Positions 20,501-29,525 of a stretch of 64,000 bases of DNA are shown in pieces (positions within the stretch are counted from its first letter, which is position 1; each line of letters starts with the position of its first letter). The stretch spans positions 1 through 64,000 of the forward strand of contig JAFGOM010000076.1 of the NCBI GenBank assembly GCA_016926505.1, read 5' to 3'. The notes beneath the pieces are model-generated. The model saw only the letters and a program-made list of their open reading frames with translations, ran no database searches and was not told the origin of the DNA. The DNA is from Methanospirillaceae archaeon (GTDB taxonomy: Archaea > Halobacteriota > Methanomicrobia > Methanomicrobiales > Methanospirillaceae). Position numbers and translations under genes: made by a program.

Positions 20501-20701
20501 CTTATCATCAACAACTTCGGGGATAAACAGTCACGCCATGATCATAACAGGATCATGCGGGTTGCGGTTGATTATTCCATCCCCTATATCACGACTCTCC
20601 AGGCAGCAAAAGCAGCCAGTCAGGCGATAAAAACGATTAAGACTGAAGAACTGACAATTGAGCCCCTTTCTTTTTACATCGGATCTGTGCAGGCACGATA
20701 A
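17525..20701 (+). CDS. carB: Carbamoyl-phosphate synthase large subunit
   Basis: Full-length subunit of 1058 residues with the two homologous ATP-grasp halves (each starting VLLIGSGPIQIGQ or VLILGSGPIRIGQ, near residues 9 and 535) and a C-terminal MGS-like allosteric domain (about 930-1058). It makes carbamoyl phosphate from bicarbonate, ammonia and two ATP. Translationally coupled to carA. A T-run follows the stop. Confidence 0.96.
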   Translation: MPKDPAIKKVLLIGSGPIQIGQAAEFDFSGSQACRALREEGIEVVLVNSNPATIQTDPDMADVIYVEPLETDVIAKIIEKERPDGILSGMGGQTGLNMTAELAEMGALSGVQILGTPLQAIYQGEDREKFRDLMQEIHEPVPKSMIVSSMDLLGEAAELVGFPAIIRPAYTLGGSGGGIAHDMDELVRITELGLGKSRIHQVLIEESVAGWKEIEFEVMRDAADTCITICGMENVDPMGVHTGESVVVAPILTLRDDEFHLLRNAALKIIRALDVQGGCNIQFAYNNGDYRVIEVNPRVSRSSALASKATGYPIARVAAKIAIGLRLDEIQNNVTGTTPASFEPSIDYIVVKVPRWPFDKFKTADRSLTTAMKSTGEVMAIGRSLEEAFVKALHSIDTDIIRHTSLSEIRMILSRPTDERFPCLFDAFRQGMTALEIEELTKISPFFLEKIRNIVLMEEELKQGLTPERIRQAQRYGFSADEIAASAGVQVSELTGLLRDPVYKMVDTCSAEFPAQTPYFYSTYESACEIERSESSKVLILGSGPIRIGQGIEFDYCTVHAVQALREDGIEVHIVNNNPETVSTDFDTSDRLFFEPMNLPDVLHILKKDFYTGVMVQFGGQNSVNLAVPLKKAIDELGLPTRILGTTPDSMDVAEDRDRFSLLLDKLGIPTPPNTSATSEEEAKIKAETIGYPLLVRPSYVLGGRAMEIVHDSDELASYMQEAVRVSRTHPVLIDSFLSDAVELDVDAVCDGTDVLIGGIMEHIEVAGVHSGDSACVIPTQSLSASVLSRVTEYTKKIALGLGVVGLVNIQYAVKDDVVYVLEANPRASRTVPFVSKATGIPLAKLAAKIMMGKQIADLGYSQVAITHVAVKEVLLPFNKLPGVDTVLGPEMKSTGEVMGIDYDFGRAFYKACIAAHNPLPLKGNVFISVTDELKNGIIPVARSFIEAGLVLFGTSGTVDHLAQYDIPVNLLRKVKEGSPNVVDMIRAGQIHLIINNFGDKQSRHDHNRIMRVAVDYSIPYITTLQAAKAASQAIKTIKTEELTIEPLSFYIGSVQAR

Positions 20702-20722
20702 GATCCAGTCCCTTTTTTTCAG
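20702..20722 (+). terminator. Poly-T terminator after carB
   Basis: Seven T residues (20713-20719) follow the carB stop within 20 bases, the usual archaeal transcription stop signal. No clear hairpin is seen. Confidence 0.45.
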
Positions 20723-20919
20723 ATGATTCCCGTAAATCAGGGATTCTTAATACCGGCAGCAGCCTATATGAATAGGCATATTATCTGGCAGATGTCACAC
20801 CTCTGCATCAGATAGAGACTCACCATTATCTTCCCTGGTCAGGCAACCAAAGAAAGACCCGGGGGACTGGAATCAGGATGAGACTGGTGTAAAATGACGC
20901 AGGAGATGGAGAGAAGTAC

Positions 20920-22113
20920 ATGGGAAGAGGAACAGTTGTTCTATCCTATTCAGGCGGTCTTGATACATCCATATGTATCCCGCTCTTAAAGGAAGAGTAC
21001 GGATTTGAGAAGGTAATTACCGTTGCGGGAGATGTCGGGCAGAGAAGGGAAGAACTGGCAGTTGCGGAGGAAAAAGGAAAGAAATTTGCCGACCGCCATT
21101 ATACCGCTGATCTCAGGGATGCATTTATAAAACGTTGTATATTCCCTTCGATTCAGGCAAACGGTCTTTACGAGGGTTATCCTATGGGAACAGCCCTTGC
21201 ACGTCCATTAATAGCCGAGGAGGTTGTGGCAGTTGCAAAAAAAGAAGGTGCAACTGCCGTTGCCCATGGATGTACCGGAAAGGGAAATGATCAGCTCAGG
21301 TTTGATGCCGTTTTCCGGACTGCAGATCTCGAGGTTATCGCACCGATGCGGGAGCGGAACATGACCCGGGAGTGGGAGATCAAGTATGCAAAGGAGCATG
21401 GCATTCCGGTTCCGGTAGCGAAGGATAAGCCATGGAGTGTGGATGAGAACATGTGGAGCCGGAGTATCGAGGGCGGGCTTTTAGAGGATCCTGCCTATCA
21501 TCCCCCTGAGGAGATCTATGCCTGGACCCGGTCTCTCTCAGATGCTCCTGATACTCCTGAGGATATCTCAATCGGGTTTGAAAAGGGAGTTCCGGTATCC
21601 TTAAACGGCACTGCATATGCACCCCTTGATCTCATCAGCACGATGAATACGATTGCCGGTACTCATGGTATCGGCAGGAATGACATGGTTGAGAACCGTG
21701 TTCTCGGGATTAAGGCACGCGAGATATACGAACATCCTGCAGCAACGGTTTTACTTGCCTCCCATGCCGACCTGGAACGACTCGTCCTTACCCGCGAAGA
21801 GTATGCATTCAAGCGGATCGTGGATGACAAGTGGTCTGAGATCGCCTATATGGGTCTCATCTATGAACCTTTGTTTGCCGCACTGACTGCATTTATCGAA
21901 AAGACCCAGGAGAAGATGAACGGTACCGTCGATCTTCAGCTGTACAAGGGCGGCGTTCATGTGACCGGGAGGAGTTCACCTGATTCCATCTATTCTGATG
22001 AGATTGTCTCTTTTGATACCTTTGGTATTGATCAGGTTCACTCAGTCGGGTACTCACATTATTACGGTCTGCAGGCACGCCTTACCCGGCAGAAGCAGGA
22101 GAGGCGGAAATAA
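20920..22113 (+). CDS. argG: Argininosuccinate synthase
   Basis: Enzyme of 397 residues joining citrulline and aspartate in arginine synthesis. The N-type ATP pyrophosphatase P-loop YSGGLDTS is at residues 10-17, and the [14 protein letters not shown] substrate motif near 115-130 is intact. Length is normal for the family. It lies 218 bases after carB, a gap that holds no gene but may hold its own promoter; it is functionally linked to carAB and pdaD. Confidence 0.96.
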   Translation: MGRGTVVLSYSGGLDTSICIPLLKEEYGFEKVITVAGDVGQRREELAVAEEKGKKFADRHYTADLRDAFIKRCIFPSIQANGLYEGYPMGTALARPLIAEEVVAVAKKEGATAVAHGCTGKGNDQLRFDAVFRTADLEVIAPMRERNMTREWEIKYAKEHGIPVPVAKDKPWSVDENMWSRSIEGGLLEDPAYHPPEEIYAWTRSLSDAPDTPEDISIGFEKGVPVSLNGTAYAPLDLISTMNTIAGTHGIGRNDMVENRVLGIKAREIYEHPAATVLLASHADLERLVLTREEYAFKRIVDDKWSEIAYMGLIYEPLFAALTAFIEKTQEKMNGTVDLQLYKGGVHVTGRSSPDSIYSDEIVSFDTFGIDQVHSVGYSHYYGLQARLTRQKQERRK

Positions 22114-22118
22114 CGCTT

Positions 22119-22134
22119 TCTGTTCCTTTTTTTA
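22119..22134 (+). terminator. Poly-T terminator after argG
   Basis: A run of seven T (22127-22133) directly after the argG stop is a likely archaeal terminator. Confidence 0.45.
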
Positions 22135-22289
22135 CTGCACTGATCTGATTCCTGCGAAAACCGGTCTCTCTGATGACCCGATCACCGTATCATTCCTCTA
22201 AAAATATCGATCGATAACGTTTCTTTCTCTCTCAGGCAGGATAGCGGGCTCGAACAGTGTATGATATGTGGTGTCCGGATCTCTGATAT

Positions 22290-22316
22290 AAAAAAGGGGA
22301 GAGAAATGAAATCTCT
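22290..22316 (-). terminator. Hairpin and T-run after the exported protein
   Basis: Read on the minus strand, AGAGA and TCTCT (22300-22316) can pair around a 7-base loop immediately after the stop codon, followed by a run of T. A plausible terminator for the gene at 22317. Confidence 0.4.
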
Positions 22317-23108
22317 TTATTCTTCAGTACTGACGGTAGCGTCCGGTTCATCAGCCACGCTGCTGTCATTCTCTGCAAGCGTCTCTTCTGCCTCTTCTGT
22401 TAGAGGAACAATGGTCACCACGAAGTTGGAGACAGACTGGGGACCAACCATCATGGCTGCAGTCTCTGAGCAACCAAACGAAGGTGCCTGTCCGTTTACA
22501 AAGAGTACTTTCATCTCTGACTCATCATTACCAGCGACTGTCTCTTCACCCGGGGCAAGCGTCTTTGTCGTCGTCTCCTCACCGCTTACCACGGTTACAT
22601 CAGCCGATAATGCCGTGCAGATGGTACCGCTGCAGTTACCACAGTCCGGAGTGGTGCTGTAGGTAACCTGGTACCCTCCTGAAAGACTGATAAAGGAAGA
22701 GAGGGTGCCGATATCCCCCCAGACATCGGTCGCAACCATACCTGCGGTCTCGTCCTCTGTCATCTTTGCAACCGTGATCCACTGGCCGTCCCCGCCACCG
22801 AGGGTGGTAACCGTAATCATGTCTCCGGCAGCCAGAGTGGTGATCATGGACGAATCAAGGATCAGAGAAGAGGAACTGATCGGTTCGGCCAGGTCACTAA
22901 ATCCACAGACGGGATCTCCTTCCCCGTCTCCATAATCACAGCCGTAACTTGTGGTAAAGGTGGCATACAATGTTTCATTATCACTATCGATGGTGGTTAT
23001 TTCACCCTGCATGGTCATCTCCTGGATGACTGCAGAGACCGGGATCACCATGCAGATACAGAGTGCCATTGCACAGACAATGGCGTAAATCATTTGGTTT
23101 CGTCTCAT
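22317..23108 (-). CDS. Exported protein of unknown function
   Basis: Protein of 263 residues, not recognised. A signal peptide covers about residues 1-28 (IYAIVCAMALCICMVIPVSA). The mature part is acidic, Thr/Ser-rich and beta-like, with cysteine pairs near CDYGDGEGDPVC and CGNCSGTIC that may form disulfides, and an acidic tail. A TTG start 6 codons upstream exists, but ATG at 23108 has GTGAT four bases before it. It is downstream of and on the same strand as the pilus-type genes, so it could be a surface partner of that system (inference). Confidence 0.75.
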   Translation of the reverse strand: MRRNQMIYAIVCAMALCICMVIPVSAVIQEMTMQGEITTIDSDNETLYATFTTSYGCDYGDGEGDPVCGFSDLAEPISSSSLILDSSMITTLAAGDMITVTTLGGGDGQWITVAKMTEDETAGMVATDVWGDIGTLSSFISLSGGYQVTYSTTPDCGNCSGTICTALSADVTVVSGEETTTKTLAPGEETVAGNDESEMKVLFVNGQAPSFGCSETAAMMVGPQSVSNFVVTIVPLTEEAEETLAENDSSVADEPDATVSTEE

Positions 23109-23211
23109 AATTATCACATGCCACAATCTCTTGTGTCATACCATCTATCCCACTCGTACCTGATATTCCTGACGGTGAGTGGCAATTTTTTGGCAGTTAT
23201 TAAAAAAAGAA

Positions 23212-25140
23212 TCAGAATGCAAAGTTGAATGCAATCATGGCAATTATTATCAGGATAGCAGCATGTTTAATTCCTGCCTTCACCGCTGATTCCCCCATAA
23301 GACCGGCAATAAGACCTGAGAAGATTGCCTGAACAAGGCAGGTATGATACAATATCCTGTCTATGGTCTTTAGTGAGAGGTTGCCCAGGTTTGCAAGCGG
23401 TCCTGCCATGGACAGCCCTTCGGTTGATACTTCTGCGAGGACAGCGAGAAATTGCGTGGATATGATCCCAATCACGAAGATAAAAACAAAGAATGACATA
23501 TACACGATAGCCGTGTAGATAAACATCTCACTGAATCGTTCACGCTTTAAGTACTCAGAGATACGGGCATCGGTTGCAGCGATATGAAGCACATCAGCGA
23601 TTGAACTGTTCATCGTGCTTGCTTTTGTAATAAGGGTGACAGAACGGGCAATAAGGCCGGTTCTGACCCGTTCCTCGAACCGGATCAGGGCATCGGAAAA
23701 GTTTGCTCCCCATGAGAGATCCCGGTGAATTCGCTTTATCTCGTAACTTAAAAGTCCGAGATTGGCACTGACGAGGATGCCGATGGACTGGGCAACCGTG
23801 ATGCCAACCTCGTTGATTCCGGCCATCCTGTCAAGAAAATCAGGGATAATCCGTTCCATCCCCCTGATACGCCGGTTCCAGGTCTCAAAGAATGCAGCAT
23901 AGGGAATGATAACAACAAGAAGGACAATCATGAGATAGTCATCGACTGAGTTGATGAGATCTTCAGTCTCTGCTCCCCACGGAGCATGGTACAGGATAAA
24001 GATTACCAGGATTATCGCGATCGGGAGGGTTATATAGACTGACCGGATTGGTTTTTCGATAAACCCTTTCATCGGATGACGAAACCAGTCCTTCAACCCC
24101 CTGACCCTATCATACTTAAGAAGGGCATCAAAGAGCGACTCTTCTCCTTTGCCGGATACAATCCGTACATCAGGAAACTGGTGCAGCCATATGGCCTTTG
24201 TATACCTGATAATATCTTCGTCTTTGATTGATATGGTATCAATAAGGATGATAAAGATGACCGATCCGATAGGAAGGACGGCATATCCCATAAGCGTAAG
24301 CTCAAGGACTGCCGAGGCACCAAGCATCCCCATAACCACCATGATGACAATGAGAAAAAGCGGACCTGCGATAAAGACCGTGACATAGACCTCGGCAATG
24401 AGGGCAAGAAACGAGAGGAACTGTTTCTGCTCAAACTTAGCCTCATCCTGGTACAGTTTGACCCGTTCTGAAAGAAAATCAGCAAGAATGCCTCCGCTCT
24501 CGACGATGGATATCATGTCCTGGAGAAATTCCCGCAATTTTTGCGACGGAGTCGTCTCTATCAGGGATTTAATCGCAGTAACCTGATCTTTTCCAAAGAT
24601 ATCACAATCGCGCACTACCTGTCGGAACTCATAGGCAGTCTGACCGTAAATGGCCGAACTCTCGGATAATGACCGGAATATAACAAGAATTTCCGCCCCT
24701 CCCCTTCTCATGGCATACATGTATGCAACGGCATTATGAAGTCCGATGTTGATCTTTAACTCGCGGTTTTTCTTCTCGAGTGACGGGTACATCTTACCGA
24801 GTGAGAAGACAAGGTAGGTGACAAAGAGAAAGATAAGGATGGAGACTATCAGCTGGAAGAGAAAGGTTGTGAAGAATGCAGAGACAAAAACGGGAACCTT
24901 CAGGTTAAAGATATTTACAATATCAGACTGAATGGTAAACTCGGTCCTGACTCCGATTCCAACGATGAGAAACCCGATAATGGCAAAGATAAATCCTAAT
25001 GCGACTGATGAAAATACAAGGATCGTAAGATATCTCTCAAGGGTGATACCCATCCGTGTTGCCATTAAATTCATCCGTAAGGAATGAAACCGGTAGGGAT
25101 CCCGGTTGATCCATCGGTGAATCAGGTGATAATTATTCAT
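23212..25140 (-). CDS. Pilus-type FlaJ/TadC-like platform membrane protein
   Basis: Integral membrane protein of 642 residues with two type II secretion F domains (about 90-200 and 415-530), each followed by hydrophobic helices (about 235-290, 350-400 and 545-640). This is the archaeal type IV pilus platform family, paralogous to ArlJ in this window. Its start overlaps the stop of the ATPase gene by 4 bases, so the two are co-translated and form an assembly pair. No pilin or prepilin peptidase is seen nearby. Confidence 0.9.
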   Translation of the reverse strand: MNNYHLIHRWINRDPYRFHSLRMNLMATRMGITLERYLTILVFSSVALGFIFAIIGFLIVGIGVRTEFTIQSDIVNIFNLKVPVFVSAFFTTFLFQLIVSILIFLFVTYLVFSLGKMYPSLEKKNRELKINIGLHNAVAYMYAMRRGGAEILVIFRSLSESSAIYGQTAYEFRQVVRDCDIFGKDQVTAIKSLIETTPSQKLREFLQDMISIVESGGILADFLSERVKLYQDEAKFEQKQFLSFLALIAEVYVTVFIAGPLFLIVIMVVMGMLGASAVLELTLMGYAVLPIGSVIFIILIDTISIKDEDIIRYTKAIWLHQFPDVRIVSGKGEESLFDALLKYDRVRGLKDWFRHPMKGFIEKPIRSVYITLPIAIILVIFILYHAPWGAETEDLINSVDDYLMIVLLVVIIPYAAFFETWNRRIRGMERIIPDFLDRMAGINEVGITVAQSIGILVSANLGLLSYEIKRIHRDLSWGANFSDALIRFEERVRTGLIARSVTLITKASTMNSSIADVLHIAATDARISEYLKRERFSEMFIYTAIVYMSFFVFIFVIGIISTQFLAVLAEVSTEGLSMAGPLANLGNLSLKTIDRILYHTCLVQAIFSGLIAGLMGESAVKAGIKHAAILIIIAMIAFNFAF

Positions 25141-27185
25141 GCGGTTATGACAGAGAGATCATCGAGGTTCTCAAGAACAAATTCTCTTCGTATGTAAAAG
25201 GTATGGAATATCTTTGAGACACTGATATAATCATGGATGTTCTGTTCATTCATTGCATTTAAGACAGAGAGTCTCTGGTTGAACTCATCGGTTAACTGCT
25301 CCTGGCTCCATCCCCGTTCGGTTGCGATACTCCCGAGGACCTGAGACCTGCCGGTAAAATTAAAAACGTCCTGAATGGGATCGTACTCATAGACCGTGTT
25401 TACCATGATATTACCGGTTGCCGGATCAATACCGGCAATCTCGACTATCTCCTGGCAGCGACGGACCCGTTCCTTTCCACGGTAAACCTGTGCCTGGATA
25501 CTGATGATGTTTAAAGCCTGAAGCATTGTTCTCGGGACATTGAGTGGCTGGTTCTCAAGCCGGTGAATAGCCCCGTCAACACTGCCTGCATGCATGGTTG
25601 AGAAGGTGGTATGTCCGGTATTCATCGCCTGAAAAAGAGTCTGGGCTTCTTCACCCCTGACTTCTCCGACCAGGATATACTCGGGGCGCTGTCGCAGAGC
25701 AGCTTTTAAGAGCGCAAACATACTGATCGAGTGACTCCCTTCCGTAACCCACTCACGGGTAACACTGGCAATCCAGTTATCATGGTACAGGGTAACTTCT
25801 CTGGTATCCTCGATGGATATGACCTTGGTAACCGGAGGAATAAAGAGAGATACCGCATTTAATGAAGTTGTCTTTCCCGATGCGGTACCGCCGATAAAGA
25901 TGATGCTCTTGTTGTTCTCGATGGCTATCCAGAAGTACACAAGCATGTGCGGATTAAATGTTTGGGTATTAATGAGGTCGATCGGGGTAAACGGTGATTC
26001 CCGAAACTTCCTGATGGTAAACGAGGTCCCCCTGCTCGTGACCTCTTTGCCAAAGCTCAGTTGCAGTCGTGAACCCTCAGGCAGGGTTGCATCGATGAGC
26101 GGATTTCCAATCGAGACATGTTTTCCGGACCGCTGGGCGAGAGATATGGCAAGGTTCGTGAGCGCCTCTGATTCAAAGGTGATATTGGTGATGATATTTA
26201 AGTAGGTGCGGTGATACAGGAAAAGGGGGATATTGTCTCCGTCACAGGAGATATCCTCAATACCCGGATCCTTGATGAGGGGATCGATACGACCCCATCC
26301 AAGGTAGTTGCGGATCAGGTAATACTCAATCTTAAAGATGGATCTTTTTGGTACCTCAACACCGTACTCAGAGAGCAATTCATATACTTTCTGGTCTAAA
26401 ATCCGTCTCCTGTCAATGGAAAGTTCATCATCGGTAAGAATGAGGACCATCCGCAGATCCTCAAAAAGCCGCTCGAGGAGTTCGTACTCAAACTCTGTAA
26501 GTGCGGGTTCGTATAAGAGGTACTCATTCTGACCTGTTTTTTTATTATATACAATAAAAACCTTTGACTTGCCCGGTTCGATCCAGTACTCCTCGATAGT
26601 GGTATAGGTAGAGGTATCGATCGATGTCTCAAGGAGTGTTCCATGGGTATCAAGGTCGTAATCTAAAAAGAGTTCAGGTTTCTTCCGGGAGAGGGTCTGA
26701 ATTATCTTCTTGCCGATACCCTTCTCGGTACTCTCAATCTCGTGGGAAAGTGCTTTTTTCAGGTCTGAATCAGAGCGGGAGACAGGAACTTCTCTCTTTT
26801 TTTCCTGTCGTGCTGCAACCCCCGGGAGAGTGATATGAAATCCGTCAGACTCCGGTACCTTTATGGTGACCGGTTCATCATCGGGTTCGATGACATCATC
26901 CTGGATTATTTCTGACCAGTCAGATGAGATATTGGTTCCGAAATCCTTTGGAGGTGGAGGAAGCACCGGATCATCAGGAAGGGAAATGTCAGACTCAGAG
27001 AGAGAGTGGGTAGATGATACCGGTTTTATTGCAGGTACACCGGTCTTTTTTGTATCCTGTTTTTTGGGTGATTTATTGTCAGAACCGCCTGTTTCTGTTG
27101 TTTTTTTCTGGTTTTTTGATGAGGAAGAACCCCAGGTGATCTTAATCCGTGTCTTTTTTTTCTGAGGGGGTTTAGAGGATTGCAT
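25137..27185 (-). CDS. Pilus-type secretion ATPase (GspE/FlaI-like)
   Basis: ATPase of 682 residues of the type II/IV secretion superfamily. Residues 1-150 are Lys/Ser/Pro-rich and probably disordered; the ATPase core follows with Walker A GGTASGKTT near residue 430, Asp box and Walker B (YILVGEVRGEEA) and His box (GHTTFSTMHAGS). It should power assembly or retraction of a pilus through the overlapping FlaJ-like gene. The long charged N-terminus differs from ArlI. Its promoter must lie in the 226-base gap shared with the divergent KaiC-like genes. Confidence 0.92.
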   Translation of the reverse strand: MQSSKPPQKKKTRIKITWGSSSSKNQKKTTETGGSDNKSPKKQDTKKTGVPAIKPVSSTHSLSESDISLPDDPVLPPPPKDFGTNISSDWSEIIQDDVIEPDDEPVTIKVPESDGFHITLPGVAARQEKKREVPVSRSDSDLKKALSHEIESTEKGIGKKIIQTLSRKKPELFLDYDLDTHGTLLETSIDTSTYTTIEEYWIEPGKSKVFIVYNKKTGQNEYLLYEPALTEFEYELLERLFEDLRMVLILTDDELSIDRRRILDQKVYELLSEYGVEVPKRSIFKIEYYLIRNYLGWGRIDPLIKDPGIEDISCDGDNIPLFLYHRTYLNIITNITFESEALTNLAISLAQRSGKHVSIGNPLIDATLPEGSRLQLSFGKEVTSRGTSFTIRKFRESPFTPIDLINTQTFNPHMLVYFWIAIENNKSIIFIGGTASGKTTSLNAVSLFIPPVTKVISIEDTREVTLYHDNWIASVTREWVTEGSHSISMFALLKAALRQRPEYILVGEVRGEEAQTLFQAMNTGHTTFSTMHAGSVDGAIHRLENQPLNVPRTMLQALNIISIQAQVYRGKERVRRCQEIVEIAGIDPATGNIMVNTVYEYDPIQDVFNFTGRSQVLGSIATERGWSQEQLTDEFNQRLSVLNAMNEQNIHDYISVSKIFHTFYIRREFVLENLDDLSVITA

Positions 27186-27420
27186 GATAAACCTGTGATG
27201 ATAGTTTTTATGTGATACCTGCTATTAGATTGTTGTTATATATGATGATCCCGATTCTGATGTTTTCCATACCCCTGTCGTTTTTCTTAAGGGAAATAAA
27301 AACCAACCGTTCCAATGCCTCATCCTGGTCTTTTTGATGGCGACATCGGGTATCAGTAAGATAAACATATATCATAGCGGGGATATGATTTATTATCACG
27401 CATAAGTTCCAGTGAGTCCA
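27186..27420. promoter_or_regulatory. Divergent promoter region between pilus ATPase and KaiC-like genes
   Basis: This gap separates two divergent operons and must hold both promoters. AT-rich stretches near 27233-27245 and 27361-27373 are possible TATA boxes for the left and right operons. No gene is seen in it. Confidence 0.35.
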
Positions 27421-28248
27421 ATGGAGAAGGATTTTTTAAAACGGATGCCGACAGGGCTTACCAGTCTTGATCCGGTTTTTGATGGTGGTGTTCCAATTGG
27501 CTCGCTCATTCTTCTTTTAGGCGAAATTGGTGCAGGGAACAGGGATTTTGTATATACTTCCATCATTAACCTCTCGCTCAGATCACCGCTTTCTTCTGAC
27601 TCAGACTATATCTATCCAAAAGAGATACACTATGTTACGGTCTCAAAGGTCAGGGATGATATCATGCGTGAGATCTCCCTCTCCTTTAACCCGGACCTGC
27701 TGGAACAGTTTGACAGAATTATCTTTGATGATCTCTCAAATATCTACTTTGACTCAAGTGTTGTTCCGTTCTCCTGGTACAGCAATGTTGAAAATGTCCT
27801 TGATCGCATGGAACAGCGAAAGGTTCGAGAGAACGTTTTTGCAAGTCTGTCAGATACCCTTTCAGCGATCCCGCATGACAGTCTTGTTATTCTTGACTCG
27901 CTTACCGAGATGGCATCCCAGAGTCTTGCTTCCGGTCACTGGGGAAATCTGACGGCATACCTGCGTGGTTTGCAGCGGATCAGTAAATCATGGGGAACAA
28001 CGATCTATCTTATCCTCACAAAGGGCGTTTTTAACCAGTGGCAGGAACTTGAGATTGCCGATGCCGTTGATGCGGTGCTGCACTTTAAATGGGAGGACTC
28101 TGCTGCGGCACGTCGACAGCGGATCATGTTCTTTGAGAAGTTCCGGGGTGTGATGATTCATCTCGAGGAGAAGGATCTCGTGAAGTTCTCAGTCCGTGTC
28201 ACCCCGGGCAGGGGATTTGAGGTCAGCAACATCAGGGTGATCGTATGA
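27421..28248 (+). CDS. RecA/KaiC-like ATPase homologue with degenerate Walker A
   Basis: Protein of 275 residues of the KaiC/FlaH-like RecA superfamily (TGLTSLDPVFDGGVPIGSLILLLG). At the P-loop the sequence is GEIGAGNRD, where the Lys and Thr/Ser of GxxxxGK[ST] are replaced by Asn and Arg, so ATP hydrolysis is unlikely. The Walker B-like strand (LVILDSLTEM) is kept. ATG 27421 is preferred over GTG 27412 as a normal codon with GTGAG upstream. It overlaps the next KaiC-like gene by 4 bases and is divergent from the pilus ATPase, so a FlaH-like regulatory role is inferred. Confidence 0.85.
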   Translation: MEKDFLKRMPTGLTSLDPVFDGGVPIGSLILLLGEIGAGNRDFVYTSIINLSLRSPLSSDSDYIYPKEIHYVTVSKVRDDIMREISLSFNPDLLEQFDRIIFDDLSNIYFDSSVVPFSWYSNVENVLDRMEQRKVRENVFASLSDTLSAIPHDSLVILDSLTEMASQSLASGHWGNLTAYLRGLQRISKSWGTTIYLILTKGVFNQWQELEIADAVDAVLHFKWEDSAAARRQRIMFFEKFRGVMIHLEEKDLVKFSVRVTPGRGFEVSNIRVIV

Positions 28249-28943
28249 GTTCTGATCGGGTTGCTTTTGGTATACCCGGGCTTGACGAGATGCTCTCCGG
28301 AGGACTGATTCGGCGGACTGTTGCAACCATTAACGGGATGTACGGTACCGGCAAGACCTCCTTTGCCCTGTGCTATATCTGGACCGGACTGCGTAATGAT
28401 GAGAATGTCATCTATATCAGTCTTGAGGAGAGTTCTGACCGTATACGGACGTACATGGAACTGAGGGGGTGGGATCTCAGCCCCTACCTCGGAACCCGCC
28501 TGACGCTTGTGAACCTTGATCCATCCAATTTCCATCTCGCGGTAAACAGTGTGAAAAATGAGTTGCCTGAACTCATCCGATCACTTGGTGCCACCCGTGT
28601 CGTGATAGATCCCATCTCGCTCTTTGAGGATCTCTTTGACGAGGATGTCGAGCGGCGCCGTGAGATGATGCGGATCATGGAGGGATTACGGGCCCTTGAC
28701 TGTACGGTTGTTATCACAACAGAATCTGACCGGAACAACCCTTTCTCAAGTCGTCACAACCTGGTTGAGTACTTAAGTGACACGGTGATACTGCTTCGGT
28801 ATGCACGGGGAGATGTGAACTCTGATGTTCATCTCGCAGTGGAGATTGTCAAGATGAGAATGTCATCCCATTCCCGCGAGGTGAAACCGTTTGAGATGCG
28901 TCATGACTCAATAATCGTGTACACCGAAGCAAATGTATTCTGA
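28245..28943 (+). CDS. KaiC-domain ATPase (intact Walker A)
   Basis: Protein of 232 residues, a single KaiC/RadA-type domain (FGIPGLDEMLSGGLIRRTV) with an intact Walker A at 31-39 (GMYGTGKTS), the Glu pair after the second strand (SLEESSDRI) and Walker B RVVIDPISLF. Such stand-alone KaiC proteins in archaea are often signalling partners of motility systems. Its ATG overlaps the stop of the degenerate paralogue by 4 bases, suggesting an active/inactive heteromer. Function not proven. Confidence 0.88.
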   Translation: MSSDRVAFGIPGLDEMLSGGLIRRTVATINGMYGTGKTSFALCYIWTGLRNDENVIYISLEESSDRIRTYMELRGWDLSPYLGTRLTLVNLDPSNFHLAVNSVKNELPELIRSLGATRVVIDPISLFEDLFDEDVERRREMMRIMEGLRALDCTVVITTESDRNNPFSSRHNLVEYLSDTVILLRYARGDVNSDVHLAVEIVKMRMSSHSREVKPFEMRHDSIIVYTEANVF

Positions 28944-29155
28944 ATCAGTGTATCCGAAAGGCTATGCCGGGCACCCATTCTGATACATCCGATCCGGTAA
29001 AATTGATTGTTCCTCATTTTTTTTGGTTTGCAGCCTGATGATATCCGGTTGCATCTCCCGGTAAAAAAAGGGACTGGTAAATTGTTTCTGATACCCGGGG
29101 TTTTCTCTCTTTTTATCGTACCGTTCTGATCGGTCTGCTCATGTTGGTTACAAGA

Positions 29156-29416
29156 CTATATTGCCCCAAGCAGATGGAGTATGATAATGAGGATTGCTCC
29201 GGGAATTCCACCAAGTGCACAGATTAGTACGGTCAGCCAGGTTATGGTGATATTTTGGAACCCGAAATACCCGAGCAGGTGGGTATAATTCACAATAAAA
29301 AGCAGAAGAAGACCCAGAATTGAGTTGATAATAATTTTCGTGATGCTATGCAGTGCAAAGTACAGCATGATCAGGATCAGGAGTCCGACAATCAGGAGAA
29401 AAACCGTTTCAATCAT
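29156..29416 (-). CDS. Small BofA-like integral membrane protein
   Basis: Protein of 86 residues made of hydrophobic helices (about 3-24, 28-48, 60-84) with ITKIIINSILGLLLLFIVN and CALGGIPGAILIIILH. This matches the pro-sigmaK-processing inhibitor BofA family, which is widespread in archaea that do not sporulate. The archaeal role is unknown. It stands alone, with no operon partner. Confidence 0.75.
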   Translation of the reverse strand: MIETVFLLIVGLLILIMLYFALHSITKIIINSILGLLLLFIVNYTHLLGYFGFQNITITWLTVLICALGGIPGAILIIILHLLGAI

Positions 29417-29525
29417 GATAATTCCGGTATAGTGTTTATCTACTCCGTTATATGAGTATTTTTATGGAATGGTCAGGTCTCAGTTCTTTGTTTCCCGGGA
29501 TAACAGTTTCTATTTGTGCAATGAT

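Noticed and set aside
29156-29416. BofA-like gene as evidence of sporulation
   Set aside because: The family is common in archaea that do not sporulate; no other sporulation gene is seen.
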